A stretch of 64,000 bases of DNA from Aplectana chamaeleonis (Eukaryota; Nematoda; Chromadorea; Rhabditida; Cosmocercidae). The stretch lies in assembly GCA_029168955.1 (NCBI GenBank), contig JAPDOI010000192.1, positions 1,204,001-1,268,000 of the forward strand, in the 5' to 3' direction. Below the pieces are notes generated by a model. The model was given only the letters and a program-made list of their open reading frames with translations, made no database searches and was not told the origin of the DNA. A program made the position numbers and the translations under genes. Shown piece by piece: positions 49,486 through 59,421 of this stretch (position 1 is its first letter; each line of letters begins with the position of its first letter).

Positions 49486-51197
49486 GGCTGGAGCAGGGGC
49501 ATCTTGAAAGAGCCGGAGGAGGGGCATCGAACGCGGCTGCAGGGGCACCTTAAAAAAGCCGGAGCAGAAACCACGAAGGCGGCTGCAGGGGCATGTTAAA
49601 AGGGCTGAGGCAGGGGCCTTGAAGGAGCTGAGCAGAGTGCCAAAAGGGCGCGGCCTGATGATGGAGAGCAGCACCGATAGATCGCGGCGATCTATCAATA
49701 CGGCTCTCCATCATCAGGCCGCGCCATTTTGGCACTCTGCTCGGCCCCGAAGGCGGCTGCAGGGGCATCTTGAAAGGGCTGGAGCAAAGGCACCGAACGC
49801 GGCTGCAGGGGAGCTCTGAAAGGGCTGGAGCAGAGGCGCCTAAGGCGGTTGCAGGGGCACCTTAAAAGGGCTGGAGCAGAGGCACCGAACGCGGCTGCAG
49901 GGGCACTTTAAAAGAGACGGAGCAGGGGCACCGAACACGGCTGCAGGGGGCTTTGAAAGGGCTGGAGCAGAGGCGCCGAAGGCGGTTGCAGGGGCACCTT
50001 AAAAGGGCTGGAGCAGAGGCACCGAACGCGGCTGCAGGGGCACTTTAAAAGAGCCGGAGCAGGAGCACCGAACACGGCTGCAGGGGGGCTTTGAAAGGGC
50101 TGGAGCAGAGGCGCATAAGGCGGTTGCAGGGGCACCTTAGAAGGGCTGGAGCAGAGGCACCGAACGCGGCTGCAGGGGCACTTTAAAAGAGACGGAGCAG
50201 GGGCACCGAACACGGCTGCAGGGGGGCGGGCTTTGAAAGGGCTGGAGCAGAGGCGCCGAACGCGGCTGCAGGGGCACTTTAAAAGAGCCGGAGCAGGAGC
50301 ACCGAACACGGCTGCAGGGGGGCTTTGAAGGGGCTGGAGCAGAGGCGCCGAAGGCGGTTGCAGGGGCACCTTAAGAGGGCTGGAGCAGAGGCAACGAACG
50401 CGGCTGCAGGGGCACTTTAAAAGAGCCGGAGCAGGGGCACCGAACACGGCTGCAGGGGGGCTTTGAAAGGGCTGGAGCAGAGGCGCAGAACGGGGTTGCA
50501 GAGGCACCCTAAAAGGGCTGGAGCAGAGGCACCGAACACGGCTGCAGGGGGGCTCTGAAAGGGCTGGAGCAGAGGCGCCTAAGGCGGTTGCAGGGGCACC
50601 TTAAAAGGGCTGGAGAAGAGGCACCGAACGCGGCTGCAGGGGCACTTTAAAGGAGCCGGAGCAGGGGCACCAAACACGGCTGCAGGGGGGCTTTGAAAGA
50701 GCTGGAGCAGAGGCGCCGAAGACGGTTGCAGGGGCACCTTAAAAGGGCTGGAGCAGAGGCACCGAACGCGGCTGCAGGGGGGCTCTGAAAGGGCTGGAGC
50801 AGAGGCGCCGAACGCGGCTGCAGGGGGGCTTTGAAAGGGCTGGAGCAGAGGCGCAGAACGGGGTTGCAGAGGCACCCTAAAAGGGCTGGAGCAGAGGCAC
50901 CGAACACGGCTGCAGGGGGGCTCTGAAAGGGCTGGAGCAGAGGCGCCTAAGGCGGTTGCAGGGGCACCTTAAAAGGGCTGGAGAAGAGGCACCGAACGCG
51001 GCTGCAGGGGCACTTTAAAGGAGCCGGAGCAGGGGCACCAAACACGGCTGCAGGGGGGCTTTGAAAGAGCTGGAGCAGAGGCGCCGAAGGCGGTTGCAGG
51101 GGCACCTTAAAAGGGCTGGAGCAGAGGCACCGAACGCGGCTGCAGGGGGGCTCTGAAAGGGCTGGAGCAGAGGCGCCGAACGCGGCTGCAGGGGCAT
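49486..51197 (+). repeat. Satellite C: 46-bp minisatellite array
   Basis: About 35 monomers of 46 bp, each containing GGGCTGGAGCAGAGGC, CCGAACGCGGCTGCAGGGGC and a CTTTAAA/CCTTAAA tail. Three monomer types often alternate to give a 138-bp unit, and a 368-bp (8 x 46) block is duplicated at about 50,579-50,946 and 50,947-51,231. Since 46 is not divisible by 3, minus-strand open frames repeat every 46 residues; these are by-products. The array is interrupted by a hairpin at 49,630-49,742. Confidence 0.95.
49630..49742. mobile_element. 113-bp near-perfect hairpin inside satellite C
   Basis: GAGCAGAGTGCCAAAA, GGGCGCGGCCTGATGATGGA and CGATAGATCGC pair with GCGATCTATC, TCCATCATCAGGCCGCGCC and TTGGCACTCTGCTC. 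The arms are about 55 bp with almost no loop. A miniature foldback insertion is the likeliest origin. Confidence 0.85.
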
Positions 51198-51306
51198 TGA
51201 AGGCAACAGCAGCGGGAACGACTCCGCCCACTTTGGCTGTCGGAGCCCACGTCCTCGACCGCTCCGACGGCCGTCGGACGGGGTTCCGATCCCCAGTTTG
51301 CCTGAG

Positions 51307-51830
51307 TCCATATGTTTATCTATGGCCTACCTACAATTGTGTATACCGACCACCAACCGCTCACGGCACTATTCAAGCGTTCAAATGTCTCAGCAAGAGT
51401 ACTGAGATGGTCACTGGAGCTGCAACGGTACAATCTGAGCATTCAGAACCCCAAAGGGAAAGGAAACAGCGTGGCGGATGCATTAAGCAGAGGGTGTGGA
51501 CATACCGAAGAAGAGTCAATAGTGAGCTGTGATGAAGCAGTGATAGGAGCTGTTGCGGTGAAGGAAAAGACGAAATGGATGAAAAAACTGTTAGAGGACG
51601 AAGAATGGGCTACTGTAATCGACTTAGTAGAGAGGGGTGAGACTGACAGCACTGTCAAAATCCCTGGTATGAACCGAGCTTCGAGTGTTGCCGATTTCTT
51701 TATAGAAAATGGGGAACTCAAAATGTATCAAGAAGACGGAATCGCAGTCTACATCGTCCCAAGAAGCGCACGATATGAAGTATTCCATGAATCACATGCA
51801 GGCACTTTCGCAGGAGCACTTTAGTGCTCA
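51307..51830 (+). pseudogene. pol: Gypsy pol: RNase H C-terminal half and integrase zinc region
   Basis: Continues the RNase H interrupted at 44,059: MFIYGLPTIVYTDHQPL with the catalytic Asp, then GKGNSVADALSR, then a spacer and the first His pair of the integrase zinc finger (HESHAGTF). The frame ends by frameshift at about 51,820, and the integrase carries on in the next frame. Confidence 0.88.
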
Positions 51831-52674
51831 GAAGCTGATCAACCAATTGAAAAAGAGAGTATTTTGGCAAACTATGGCTCAAGATGTGAATAAATGGACG
51901 AAAGAATTCCAACGGTGTTTTGTCGAAAATCCACGTGCGAGACTAGTACCTCCATTGAAACCAATAGTGACATCAGAACCGTACGAAATCAAGGGTGTTG
52001 ATATCTTGGAACTCGGAATAACAACCAGTGGCAACCGCTATGCAGTGACTGTGATAGACCACTTCACAAAATTCGCAGCTGCATATCCGGTCCCGGACAA
52101 GAGTGCTGAGACGGTTGCCAAAACATTGTTCATACGATGGATAGCGGAGGGATGCAGATGGCCTAAAGCGATGTTGTCCGATCGCGGAGGAGAGTTTGAG
52201 AACAAAGTAATGGATGAGATTGAAAAGATAACTGGAATTAAGCATGTTTTCACAAAAGGATACAATCCAAGAGAAAATGGTATAACGGAAAGATTGAACG
52301 GTACCATCGTGGCAATGCTTCGAAAATCTACAAAAGTACCATCTGAGTGGGACCTACGACTGCCATTCTGCATGATGGCTTACAATATGGTACCACACAA
52401 TTCAACTGGGGATAGCCCTTATTTTGCACTGCACGGCATCGACCCGGTATTTCCATCAAGCATAGTTCCGAGAGACACTGCGTCAATATGCATGGTGGAA
52501 AATGATATGGATGACTACAAAATAGGTTTGATCCAAGCTATAGCAGAGGTACAAGAGCGAATTTCTGAAAACAATAGCCGTACGAGAGCGCGAATAAAAA
52601 ATGTATATGATCAGAAGTTCAATGTAGAAAGTGCCCGCTATCCGAAAATTGGAGACCGTGTTTATATGAGATGA
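51815..52674 (+). pseudogene. pol: Gypsy integrase
   Basis: Integrase with the D, D, E triad all present: GVDILELG (Asp), AMLSDRGGEFEN (Asp) and NGITERLNG (Glu); the last two are separated by 35 residues, as expected. The N-terminal HHCC zinc finger is damaged: the first Cys position reads Phe (KEFQRCF), leaving one Cys. The frame stops at TGA 52,672-52,674, after GDRVYMR, shortly before the C-terminal domain. The core is the best-preserved domain of the element but the whole is a broken copy. Confidence 0.88.
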
Positions 52675-53221
52675 ACGGCGGAGAAAAGTAGGAGGATGCA
52701 CCCGAAGTTGATATGTGAGTTTGTATGGACCATTCAGGGTTTTAGATGTGAGTCCTAACTCAGCATTACTAACGAGGATAGGAGAGAGCTCTGAGCCGAT
52801 TCGAGTGCAGTTTGATTTATTGAGAGTAGTACCAAATGCCATTTCCAATGAAAAAATTGACACTGTCACGTCAAGAGGCAAGAGAGGGCAAAAACAAAAA
52901 TTGGCTGTCTCATGTCAACGAGTAAATGCAAATTCCAGAGATGCCGTCATTGCGGAACATAGCCAGCCTAAAAATCTCTTATTCCAATGTCTAGATGGGT
53001 GTCTCCAAAAGGTGCCCTGCACGAGATCAAAGGCGTCAATTTCCCTGGAGCATTCAGCAAGGAGACGATGGGAACTGTCTGGAAAGCATGGGTTGCCTGT
53101 AGTGCAAGACGGCAACACCCAGGATCGATGGAGGAGCGATCTCGCATTCGCGACACTCCCCCAACAAAAAGAGATCCCATTGGGCTTAAGCCTCGGCCTC
53201 AAGAGGAACTGCAAGGCGTAG
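52675..53221 (+). pseudogene. pol: Gypsy pol C-terminus
   Basis: Frame-shifted continuation. From about 52,715 the sequence encodes the integrase C-terminal domain (GPFRVLDVSPNSALL, then a basic tail), ending at TAG 53,219-53,221. A GGGGGGG run at 53,317-53,325 may be the polypurine tract, but no 3' LTR resembling 38,452-38,999 follows. Confidence 0.7.
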
Positions 53222-53417
53222 CTGCCGCTTCTGCGACGAGTCTTCGTGGTGAATTATGTATATATATTTTTATTTATTTTTGTTTAATTTTTTTTAAAGT
53301 TATTATTTTGAATTTAGGGGGGGCTCACTAAGAAGTTGGAGCTGGATTATTTAAAAAAAAACCTCACCCCACACTTAACGAGTATACTGAGGTATCCATC
53401 GGTGGAGAATGGATTAA

Positions 53418-53901
53418 AGGCAGTGTTTACGATGATTTTCGTTCCCGAGTTTTTCACATCTAACAATGCGTTGGCCTCCAAGTGTTACCAAAATTACGAA
53501 GAAACGGCGAGAAACGCATTAAAACGTCGTATTTCAGTGAAGTTATGCTATAAAATGGATTAGTTGTCCGGTTGGATGAACATGTTTATGGTGGTTGTCA
53601 CGGGTATAAACAGGGAATAATCAGAAATGGAGGAATATTTTAGGCAAAACAGTATTAGTTAGGGTCCGAAAGAAAGCACGGAGCAATAGAGAGTAGAGAA
53701 TTGCAAAGGTCGGGTCCGCAAATGATTTCATTGTCACAACAAACACTCACTGTGATACTTAAAAGGCGGGCTGATACTTGAGGATTCCGTACCTTCTGGT
53801 GCGTTTTTTCTCGGTTTCTTCGTCATTTTAGTACTACCCGGAAGCCACTTAATTAATGTAGCGAATAATCTCAAAATTGAAGATTATAGTCAACACTGTC
53901 T
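53418..53901. mobile_element. TTAA-flanked MITE (copy 5)
   Basis: Starts AGGCAGTGTTTACGATGATT after TTAA (53,414-53,417) and ends AGTCAACACTGTCT before TTAA (53,902-53,905). It is an inverted, full-length relative of the element at 37,930-38,411; shared internal phrases include CGGACCCTAACTAATACTG (here on the complement), TGACGAAGAAACCGAG and GACAACCACCAT. Confidence 0.85.
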
Positions 53902-53905
53902 TTAA

Positions 53906-54125
53906 TTCATCGGCTGCAAGCCCTTCACCGTTTCATGGAGCTAAGCTCCTTACAGAGATCATAAAAAAGACCGGTATGATTGAACCCGGAGTTTTGAAAA
54001 CCCGGAGTATGAGTGAATTAGATCTAAACGACATCCTATACAATGAACTAGCAGACCTATTCACTAAAAATATTATAACTTCTAGTCTCCAGAAATCTGG
54101 AGTAAGATACGGACAAAAATTTTAG
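53906..54125 (+). CDS. Coding-like fragment, unknown
   Basis: About 72 codons, open on entering from the MITE end, with protein-like composition (AKLLTEIIKKTGMIEP, LDLNDILYNELADLF) and a TAG stop at 54,123. No domain recognised and no start codon of its own outside the MITE. It may be the tail of a gene or retroelement frame interrupted by the MITE. Confidence 0.3.
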
Positions 54126-54391
54126 TTTACAAACTTGGACAAAAACCAAAACTTAGATGGACTACTCACAAAAATTTACATACAAGAGATCTCGCGTTAG
54201 ACGCGACTTCGTGCAAAATAGGCACGGCATCATACCACCAATGGTATGGCATCGCACCACCAAAGTGCGGTATAGCATCATACCACCATCTCCATTACCG
54301 CGGAACCTGAACTGAAGTTGACCTACTCCCTACGTCCTACTAAACTCACCCTTGGAGCAGTTGGAATGCTATACGGCTGGTGGCGTAACTT
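54126..54391. other. Short CATACCACCA repeats, no gene
   Basis: Words such as GGCATC(A/G)(T/C)ACCACCAA and CATCATACCACC recur at about 54,222-54,290. Confidence 0.5.
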
Positions 54392-54845
54392 GGAGTATTT
54401 TGTGGGACGTCAATACGCCTCGGAACTGCGCGAAATGAATTGCGGGGTGCATTAATGTCACTATACTTACTCACTTTAGTGCTGGTGGTTCTCAATGCTA
54501 CGCCTTCTGAGCTTCGAGAAACATCAGTTTCGTATGTATCGAGTAAGTTTGCTCTGAAGTATTTTAGTGGGCATCAGTGTATCCCAAATTGTGCGACGAA
54601 AGTAGGTTACACCAATGTCCCAAAGTTTTTGGTGTGATACGCAAAAACTGAGAAGGATAAAAATCTGGAGTATTTTATTGGACGAGGGGAAGCCTCGATA
54701 ATGCACGAATCGAAAATCGAGACAGACCACTGTCCTTAATTGATAATGTTATTTTTTAGAAAAAAAAATTTTTGGAGTATTTTGACATGAGTGAGTCTCA
54801 ATATTGCGCGAATTGAATATCGAGGCGCACGCATGTCACAAGGAT
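54392..54845 (+). repeat. Four diverged GGAGTATTTT repeats
   Basis: Units start near 54,392, 54,556, 54,667 and 54,774, each with G(G/A)AGTATTTT, a TGGGAC/TGGACG/TGAGTG region, a short AATTG or TCGATA tail and often CATGTCAC or AATGTC. Spacing is 164, 111 and 107 bp. It looks like an old, decayed tandem family. Confidence 0.5.
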
Positions 54846-54891
54846 TTGTGAGCAAAAAAACGGAGTAGTCTTCTCAGGCTATACGGCGCCC

Positions 54892-55771
54892 TCACCAGGT
54901 CCCATCACTACCCGCACCAGCGTCGTCAGTGCGACGCTGGTCCGGAGAGTACCCGCGTTCCGAGGGCGAACCGCTCGGAGGTGACCGCGCCCTGCGCCAA
55001 AGCGGCGGCGGCGTCACCTCCCCGCGGTTGCGCTCCCGCAACGTCAGGGTGTATGGGCGCCTTGAACGGCGGCCTGGTGGGGGTGCCGTATATGTGCCTT
55101 CGCGGAGGCGCTCATAGAATTCCCCCGCCGCCAGCTGATGGTCGGTGACGGCAAAGGGATTCCAGACACAGAAAGCCCGATGGTGCCCCGCCCTGTGACA
55201 GCAGGAGCACGGGTCCGCCCTAATACAGGCGGCCCAGTGCTCCTTCAGGCATGTGCTGCACAGCCTATATTGCTGTGCGAGCAATGCCCTCTGACCCAGG
55301 CCGGAGTACTCAGGGCAGTCCGAGGAGTAGTGCCCCTTCCCACCGCAGAAAACACAATGATCCACCCTGTTGGTGGCCGGCGTCGACCGCTGTGGGTGGG
55401 ACACTGCTGCCTCGGACCCTCCGCGTGAGTAGTAATTGATTGGAGTAAGAATTTTAGGCGATTCACCCTTCTCGCCCCTGCCCTTTCCTTGTCCTTACCT
55501 TTTGCAAAGGCTGGACTCGGTGAGAAGGGGCTGAGGGGATGAATCTCAGGTACCACGCCGTGGCGGCAGTGCTAGGCTGCCACCACGTGGGGTCTTGGGA
55601 GAAGGTGAATGGATTAGGGTGGACGGCGTCACTCCCCCCTTTATTGCGTCCCTGTTGATACGCTTCGGGGGGAGGGACGGCGTCCACCTCCACTGGAGTA
55701 GGTGCGGTCGTGGGCTGACCCGCCGACATCAGATCAGCCCACGATCCAAGGGAAGTGAGAAGTGCAGACAT
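54892..55771 (-). CDS. Zinc-knuckle (gag-like) gene, possible two exons
   Basis: Minus strand. Exon 1 would be 55,771-55,499, from an ATG (MSALLTSLGSWADL) through a Pro/Thr-rich segment to CAAAAG followed by GTAAGG, a consensus 5' splice site. A 109-nt intron ending CCCACAG would give exon 2 at 55,389-54,892, which keeps phase. Exon 2 encodes a cluster of Cys/His motifs: CVFCGGKGHYSSDC (CX2CX4HX4C), then CSTC...HWAAC and CSCCHRAGHHRAFC, followed by a basic Arg/Ser/Pro-rich tail. Such clusters are typical of BEL/Pao gag proteins of nematodes. It lies downstream of, and on the same strand as, the BEL pol below, but is GC-rich and lacks its decay. It could be a gag remnant with a frameshift instead of an intron, or a domesticated gag. 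Confidence 0.5.
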
Positions 55772-56256
55772 CACGACGCACGTGCGAGAGAGAAAAAATA
55801 GCAAGAATGGCCTTGATCGGCCGTGATTGATGACGAGGGCGACGCGGCCGCCTCGCGACCGCGCGCGCAGGCAATCCTTGCAGGACCACCTGCTAATGTC
55901 ATCACCCTCGCCGCCGATGGCTTTTTTTATTTTTTTTAGTTTTATGTGTTTTTTGTTTGTTTTATGTTTTGTTTTTAGTTTTAGGTATTATAGTTAAGTA
56001 AAGTAGGCTAGTTAGTAGTACGACCCGAAATTGGGTGACCCAGTAGGAAAAATATGAAGCTTAATTGAAAAAAGGGTGTTTTTGAACCATTTTTTTTTGT
56101 TTTTGGGTTTTTGGTTATTGAAAGTGCATGAAATGAAAACGTGTTGTCACTGGAACTAGTTCCAATGGCTGCACGGGTTAGTTATGGTGTAGAGAATTGC
56201 TAAAAAGTTGAAAAAAGGAAATTTTGCGAGAAAAAAAATTGGATTAAAAACTTACC
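55772..56256. other. Spacer, T/A-rich tracts, no gene
   Basis: A GC-rich block (55,800-55,920) then long T-rich runs (55,921-56,110) upstream of the zinc-knuckle frame and downstream of the BEL pol. A BEL 3' LTR would be expected here, but I found no repeat of the sequence upstream of the BEL gag. Confidence 0.4.
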
Positions 56257-56950
56257 CTAATTCCTCTTGGTTGCCCGGGCTGGCTGAATCCTGGTAGATG
56301 GAGTGGTCTTTTTCGTGTTGGTAGCTGATTTTACATCAGCAGCCGACACTTCCAGCGGTAGTAGTTGGTTAATGGAGCGGTCCAAAATTTTATTTTTGGC
56401 CGTCCTAACCTTGGCGGACCTTATAGACCCGTCTTTTGAAGTATTTAGGTGGACTATAAGGGACAATAGCCACAAAGATCTCGATGAATTTTCTTGCTTG
56501 ATTAGGACCACTTCTCCCAGTAACGGCAATCTACCGGCGCCCGGCTTGGAACGAAGTCGGATTTGATTTCTTTCCGCGAGCGCCTGAAGATAGTCCTTAC
56601 TCCAGAATTTCCAGAATTTATCTAGAGCATTCTGAAGGAGTGTGTAATAATCGAGCAAGTATTCATGAGTCTCGGACTGATGGTAGTTGTATGTAATAGT
56701 TTTTGTAGGGCTAGGTGAATTAAGGTGACCTAAACGGAAATGAGGGTTAATGAGGTCAATTGGACGCAACGCAAAGGCCTCTTCCGCGATAGGTGTAATT
56801 ACCGGTGTAATAGGTCTAGCGTTTAGTGTGGCTTCAACCTCTGCAATGATCGTTTGTAAGTCCCACAAGTCCATAGTCTTCCCAGTGACTGTCTTTTTCA
56901 AGGCAGACTTGACTGAGCCAACTAATCGCTCCTAGAACCCGCCCTTCCAT
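56257..56950 (-). pseudogene. pol: BEL/Pao pol C-terminus (integrase end, DUF5641-like)
   Basis: Minus-strand frame beginning in the integrase tail (GGF, then TAG at 56,934-56,932 where Tyr is usual, then ERLVGSVK with the catalytic Glu), followed by TLNARPITPV and the typical C-terminal region: FRLGHLNSP, then LLGEVVLIKQENSSRSLW (normally a VGD-VVLI...W pattern) and a basic tail ending at 56,257. Order and sequence match the end of BEL/Pao polyproteins. The TAG directly before the catalytic Glu shows it is inactive. Confidence 0.85.
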
Positions 56951-57188
56951 GGGGAGAAGGGCGTGATAAACTTCCATTCCAGATTGGTTGAAGTACTGAA
57001 ATTTTTAATTTTTGAGTGCTCTTTAATCCGTTCAGCTCATTAGTCAGGACCTCACTTCCGAGTTTAAAAGTGGGCGCATTGTCGCTCAGAACTAGTTCTG
57101 GAGCGCCTTTGCGCGCCATGAATCTTCTAAACGCAAGAAGGAACTGGTGTGCGGAATTATGTCCCACAATCTTCCAGATGCAAGGCAC
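56950..57188 (-). pseudogene. pol: BEL/Pao integrase core, middle part
   Basis: Frame with FRRFMARKGAPELVLSDNAPTFK, containing the second catalytic Asp of the integrase. It overlaps by a frameshift (about 57,160-57,185) with the preceding polyprotein part, and another frameshift near 56,990 separates it from the Glu-bearing end. Confidence 0.8.
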
Positions 57189-58809
57189 GTGTAGCCATAC
57201 ATGTGTACAGACTTACCCAAACCTTGCGTTCTCGATTCTGTTCTGAACGGATTAGAAGAGGTCCGAAGTAATCCAACCCAATGTTTTGGAAAGGACGACT
57301 TCTTGTGACCCGTTCCACCGGTAAATTTGGACTATTAGGATAGGAAAAGACACGGCCTTGATGGCGTCTGCATGTTGTGCAGCGTGAAATAACTTGATTC
57401 GCGAATTTGCGAATTTTGGGTATTATGTAGAGACTTCGCAAGGCTGAAACTAAGTGGGATGACCCAGCGTGGAAAAGCTTTACGTGATAGTATAGAACTA
57501 TCATGTGCGTCAGTGGGTGATCAGATAGAAGCAAAATAGGGTTTTTCGCTGATTCCTCCAAATGCGCATTAGCCATCCTTGTTACACCGTGATATATCCC
57601 CTTGTCGTCCAGCCTCAACTCAAGTCGTTGAACTGCGCGACTTTGCAGCTGCAGTACACCTTCGCGATAATGTTCGCGAATTATGAGATGCTCTGCAGCT
57701 CCAAAGTCACTGCTAGTCACGTTTGAAGTAGTATCTATCCCTTCTAATGTGGGATGATAGCCTGATTGAAAATCAGTATGTCTTTTCTTAACCTCGGAAA
57801 GTAGTTTTCCGACGTATTTTAGGACATAAGCCGTCACCCGAACCAGTTTGTAGTACGAGTTCGTACGTTTAAATGGGATAAATGATGTATATGGAGTATT
57901 TATGACCGAATTGACATTTTTAAATTCCACCTCCATATCCTTCGTTAGTGTTGGACTGGAAGTAAAATCCATATTTGAATAAGGCCAATTGGTGTGGTTT
58001 TTAAGGATGAATTTAGGGCCGCACCACCACATATGGTTGGAGATCTCCGATGCGGTTAGACCTCTGGTGGCGCTGTCCGCTGGATTAGAACTTGAATAAA
58101 CATAATGAAACCGACTTGGAATTTTGGCAGTTGTAAGCTCGCGCAGTACGTTTTGTATGCTTTTTACGCGATTGCTCACGAACGTCCTAAGTGGTTTTTT
58201 GGAATGAATCCAATACAGGACTATCTGCGAATCAGATAGGAACTGTATCGAATCTAGTGGGACATTTAATTGGGCGCGAAGAAATTGTACTATGTTTGCC
58301 GCACACGTAAGGGCCAGCAACTCCATTCTTGGAATAGTTATCCTTCCTGGAGGTGCTAATCTGGTTTTCGAAAAGCACAGATTGCTACACGGTGATCCTT
58401 TCCTCGGTCTACATACTAAGTATGCGACTGAAACGTAAACTCGTATAGAAGCATCCGAGAATACGACGAGTTCGTATTTGCACTCGGAAACATGTGCGAT
58501 AAATCTGGGTACGACCCCCGCGTATCCGTGAATCCCTTGAACGATGTCTCTCCATTTATTGGTAGTATTATCATCCAAAGGATCGTCCCACGTGTATTCG
58601 TTGAGCCAAAGATCTTGAATAAAAATCTTCGCCTTGACGAATAATGGAGTAAGAAGTCCTAATGGGTCGAAGGTTGACGCAAAGACTTTTAAAGCCGTTC
58701 GCTTCGAGGTGACATCCTTCGATAATCCTTCAGCGGGTATACAGGGTGTATCCGCTTTGGAATCCCATTTAAGACCTAGTAGTTTACTACAGGTGCTGTC
58801 CATTTTCAT
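57157..58809 (-). pseudogene. pol: BEL/Pao pol: A17-like region, RNase H, integrase zinc finger
   Basis: The longest clean frame of the element (550 codons). In order: LLGLKWDSKAD and STFDPLGLLTPLFVKAK, the region between RT and RNase H annotated as peptidase A17 in this family; VVFSDASIRVYVSVAYL with the first RNase H Asp; RITIPRMELLA with the Glu; FLSDSQIVLYWI with another Asp; SSSNPADSATRG; an HHCC-like zinc finger (HVKLFHAG ... CTTCRRHQ); and IGLDYFGPLL with the first integrase Asp. It joins the RT by a frameshift at about 58,808. It is among the best-preserved retroelement frames in the window. Confidence 0.92.
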
Positions 58810-59395
58810 ACGATCTTCACAGGAATGACTTTTACAACCTCGCGGCTGTTAGATACGAACTCCCGTAGGTTCATACCCATAGTTTTGAAAATCTCTTTGC
58901 ATTTCCTCTGTTTGGATATGCCTTCGTCAACGGTTTTGGCGCTGATCAGCACATTATCAACATAGGTGTTTGCCAAGATTTCCTCGCGTAGTTGATTTTC
59001 ATCGTTCCTTTCAAGAGCGTATTTAATGGACATGCTTAGCAAAAATGGTGATGCATTGATGCCAAATGGAATACGCGTAAATCGTAGAATGCGAATGTTC
59101 TCTCTGGTAGGGTTTTTTGCAGTATTTTTCAGCCAGAGAAACCTCGTAGCATCCCTTTGATCCTCCTGCAGGCGGATTTGATGGAATGCTTTTTCTACGT
59201 CGGACGCGATAAGTATGGGGTAAGCCGTGCACGCAACAATGTCCCGCATAAATCGGGTAACAGAGTTGGTCCTTGATGCACGCAATCATTCAAACTAGGT
59301 ACGTTTTTCTGATGGCTAGATGCATCAAAGACACTGCGCAGCTTTGTAGTATTGCTGTCTTCTTTGAAGACTGCTTGGTGTGGAATGTAGTACAC
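58806..59395 (-). pseudogene. pol: BEL/Pao reverse transcriptase
   Basis: Two overlapping frames. 59,395-59,195 has YYIPHQAVFKED and KLRSVFDASS (the N-terminal RT motifs); after a frameshift at about 59,280 the next frame has PILIASDVEKAFHQIRL (first catalytic Asp), RIPFGINASPFLL and TYVDNVLI. The catalytic pair is Y-V-D-N instead of the canonical Y-x-D-D; YVDN also occurs in some BEL/Pao elements as far as I recall, so it need not be a lesion. Confidence 0.88.
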
Positions 59396-59421
59396 GTTTT
59401 TCCCTAATGGAGACTGTTGAT

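Larger units (their letters stand above)
44060..51306. mobile_element. 7.25-kb TIR-bounded insertion splitting Gypsy RNase H
   Basis: The left end starts CTCAGGCAAACTAGGGATCG (44,060-44,081) and the right end is its reverse complement with one mismatch over 22 bp (51,285-51,306). The interrupted Gypsy codons (…AAA TTC | CAT ATG…) rejoin in frame if one copy of TC is removed, implying a 2-bp duplication TC (44,058-44,059 and 51,307-51,308). No transposase was recognised. The interior holds two hAT-type elements, hairpins, satellite A and B patches, and the 46-bp array. It could be one non-autonomous DNA transposon or a composite bounded by chance-preserved ends. The superfamily is unknown. Confidence 0.7.

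Noticed and set aside
49908..50507. 199-codon minus-strand frame rich in Pro, Ala, Leu and Cys
   Set aside because: It repeats every 46 residues because of the 46-bp satellite C monomer and has no start context or domain.
51241..51306. tRNA T-arm-like GGGGTTCCGATCCCC
   Set aside because: It overlaps the terminal inverted repeat of the 7.25-kb insertion; no acceptor stem or anticodon arm could be placed around it.
54440..54637. 65-codon frame with a signal-peptide-like start (MSLYLLTLVLVVLNA)
   Set aside because: It lies inside the diverged GGAGTATTTT repeat series, has no domain, and no other unit preserves the frame.
58978..58990. YVDN in the BEL reverse transcriptase as an inactivating mutation
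   Set aside because: I believe YVDN occurs naturally in part of the BEL/Pao group, so I do not count it as damage without an alignment.
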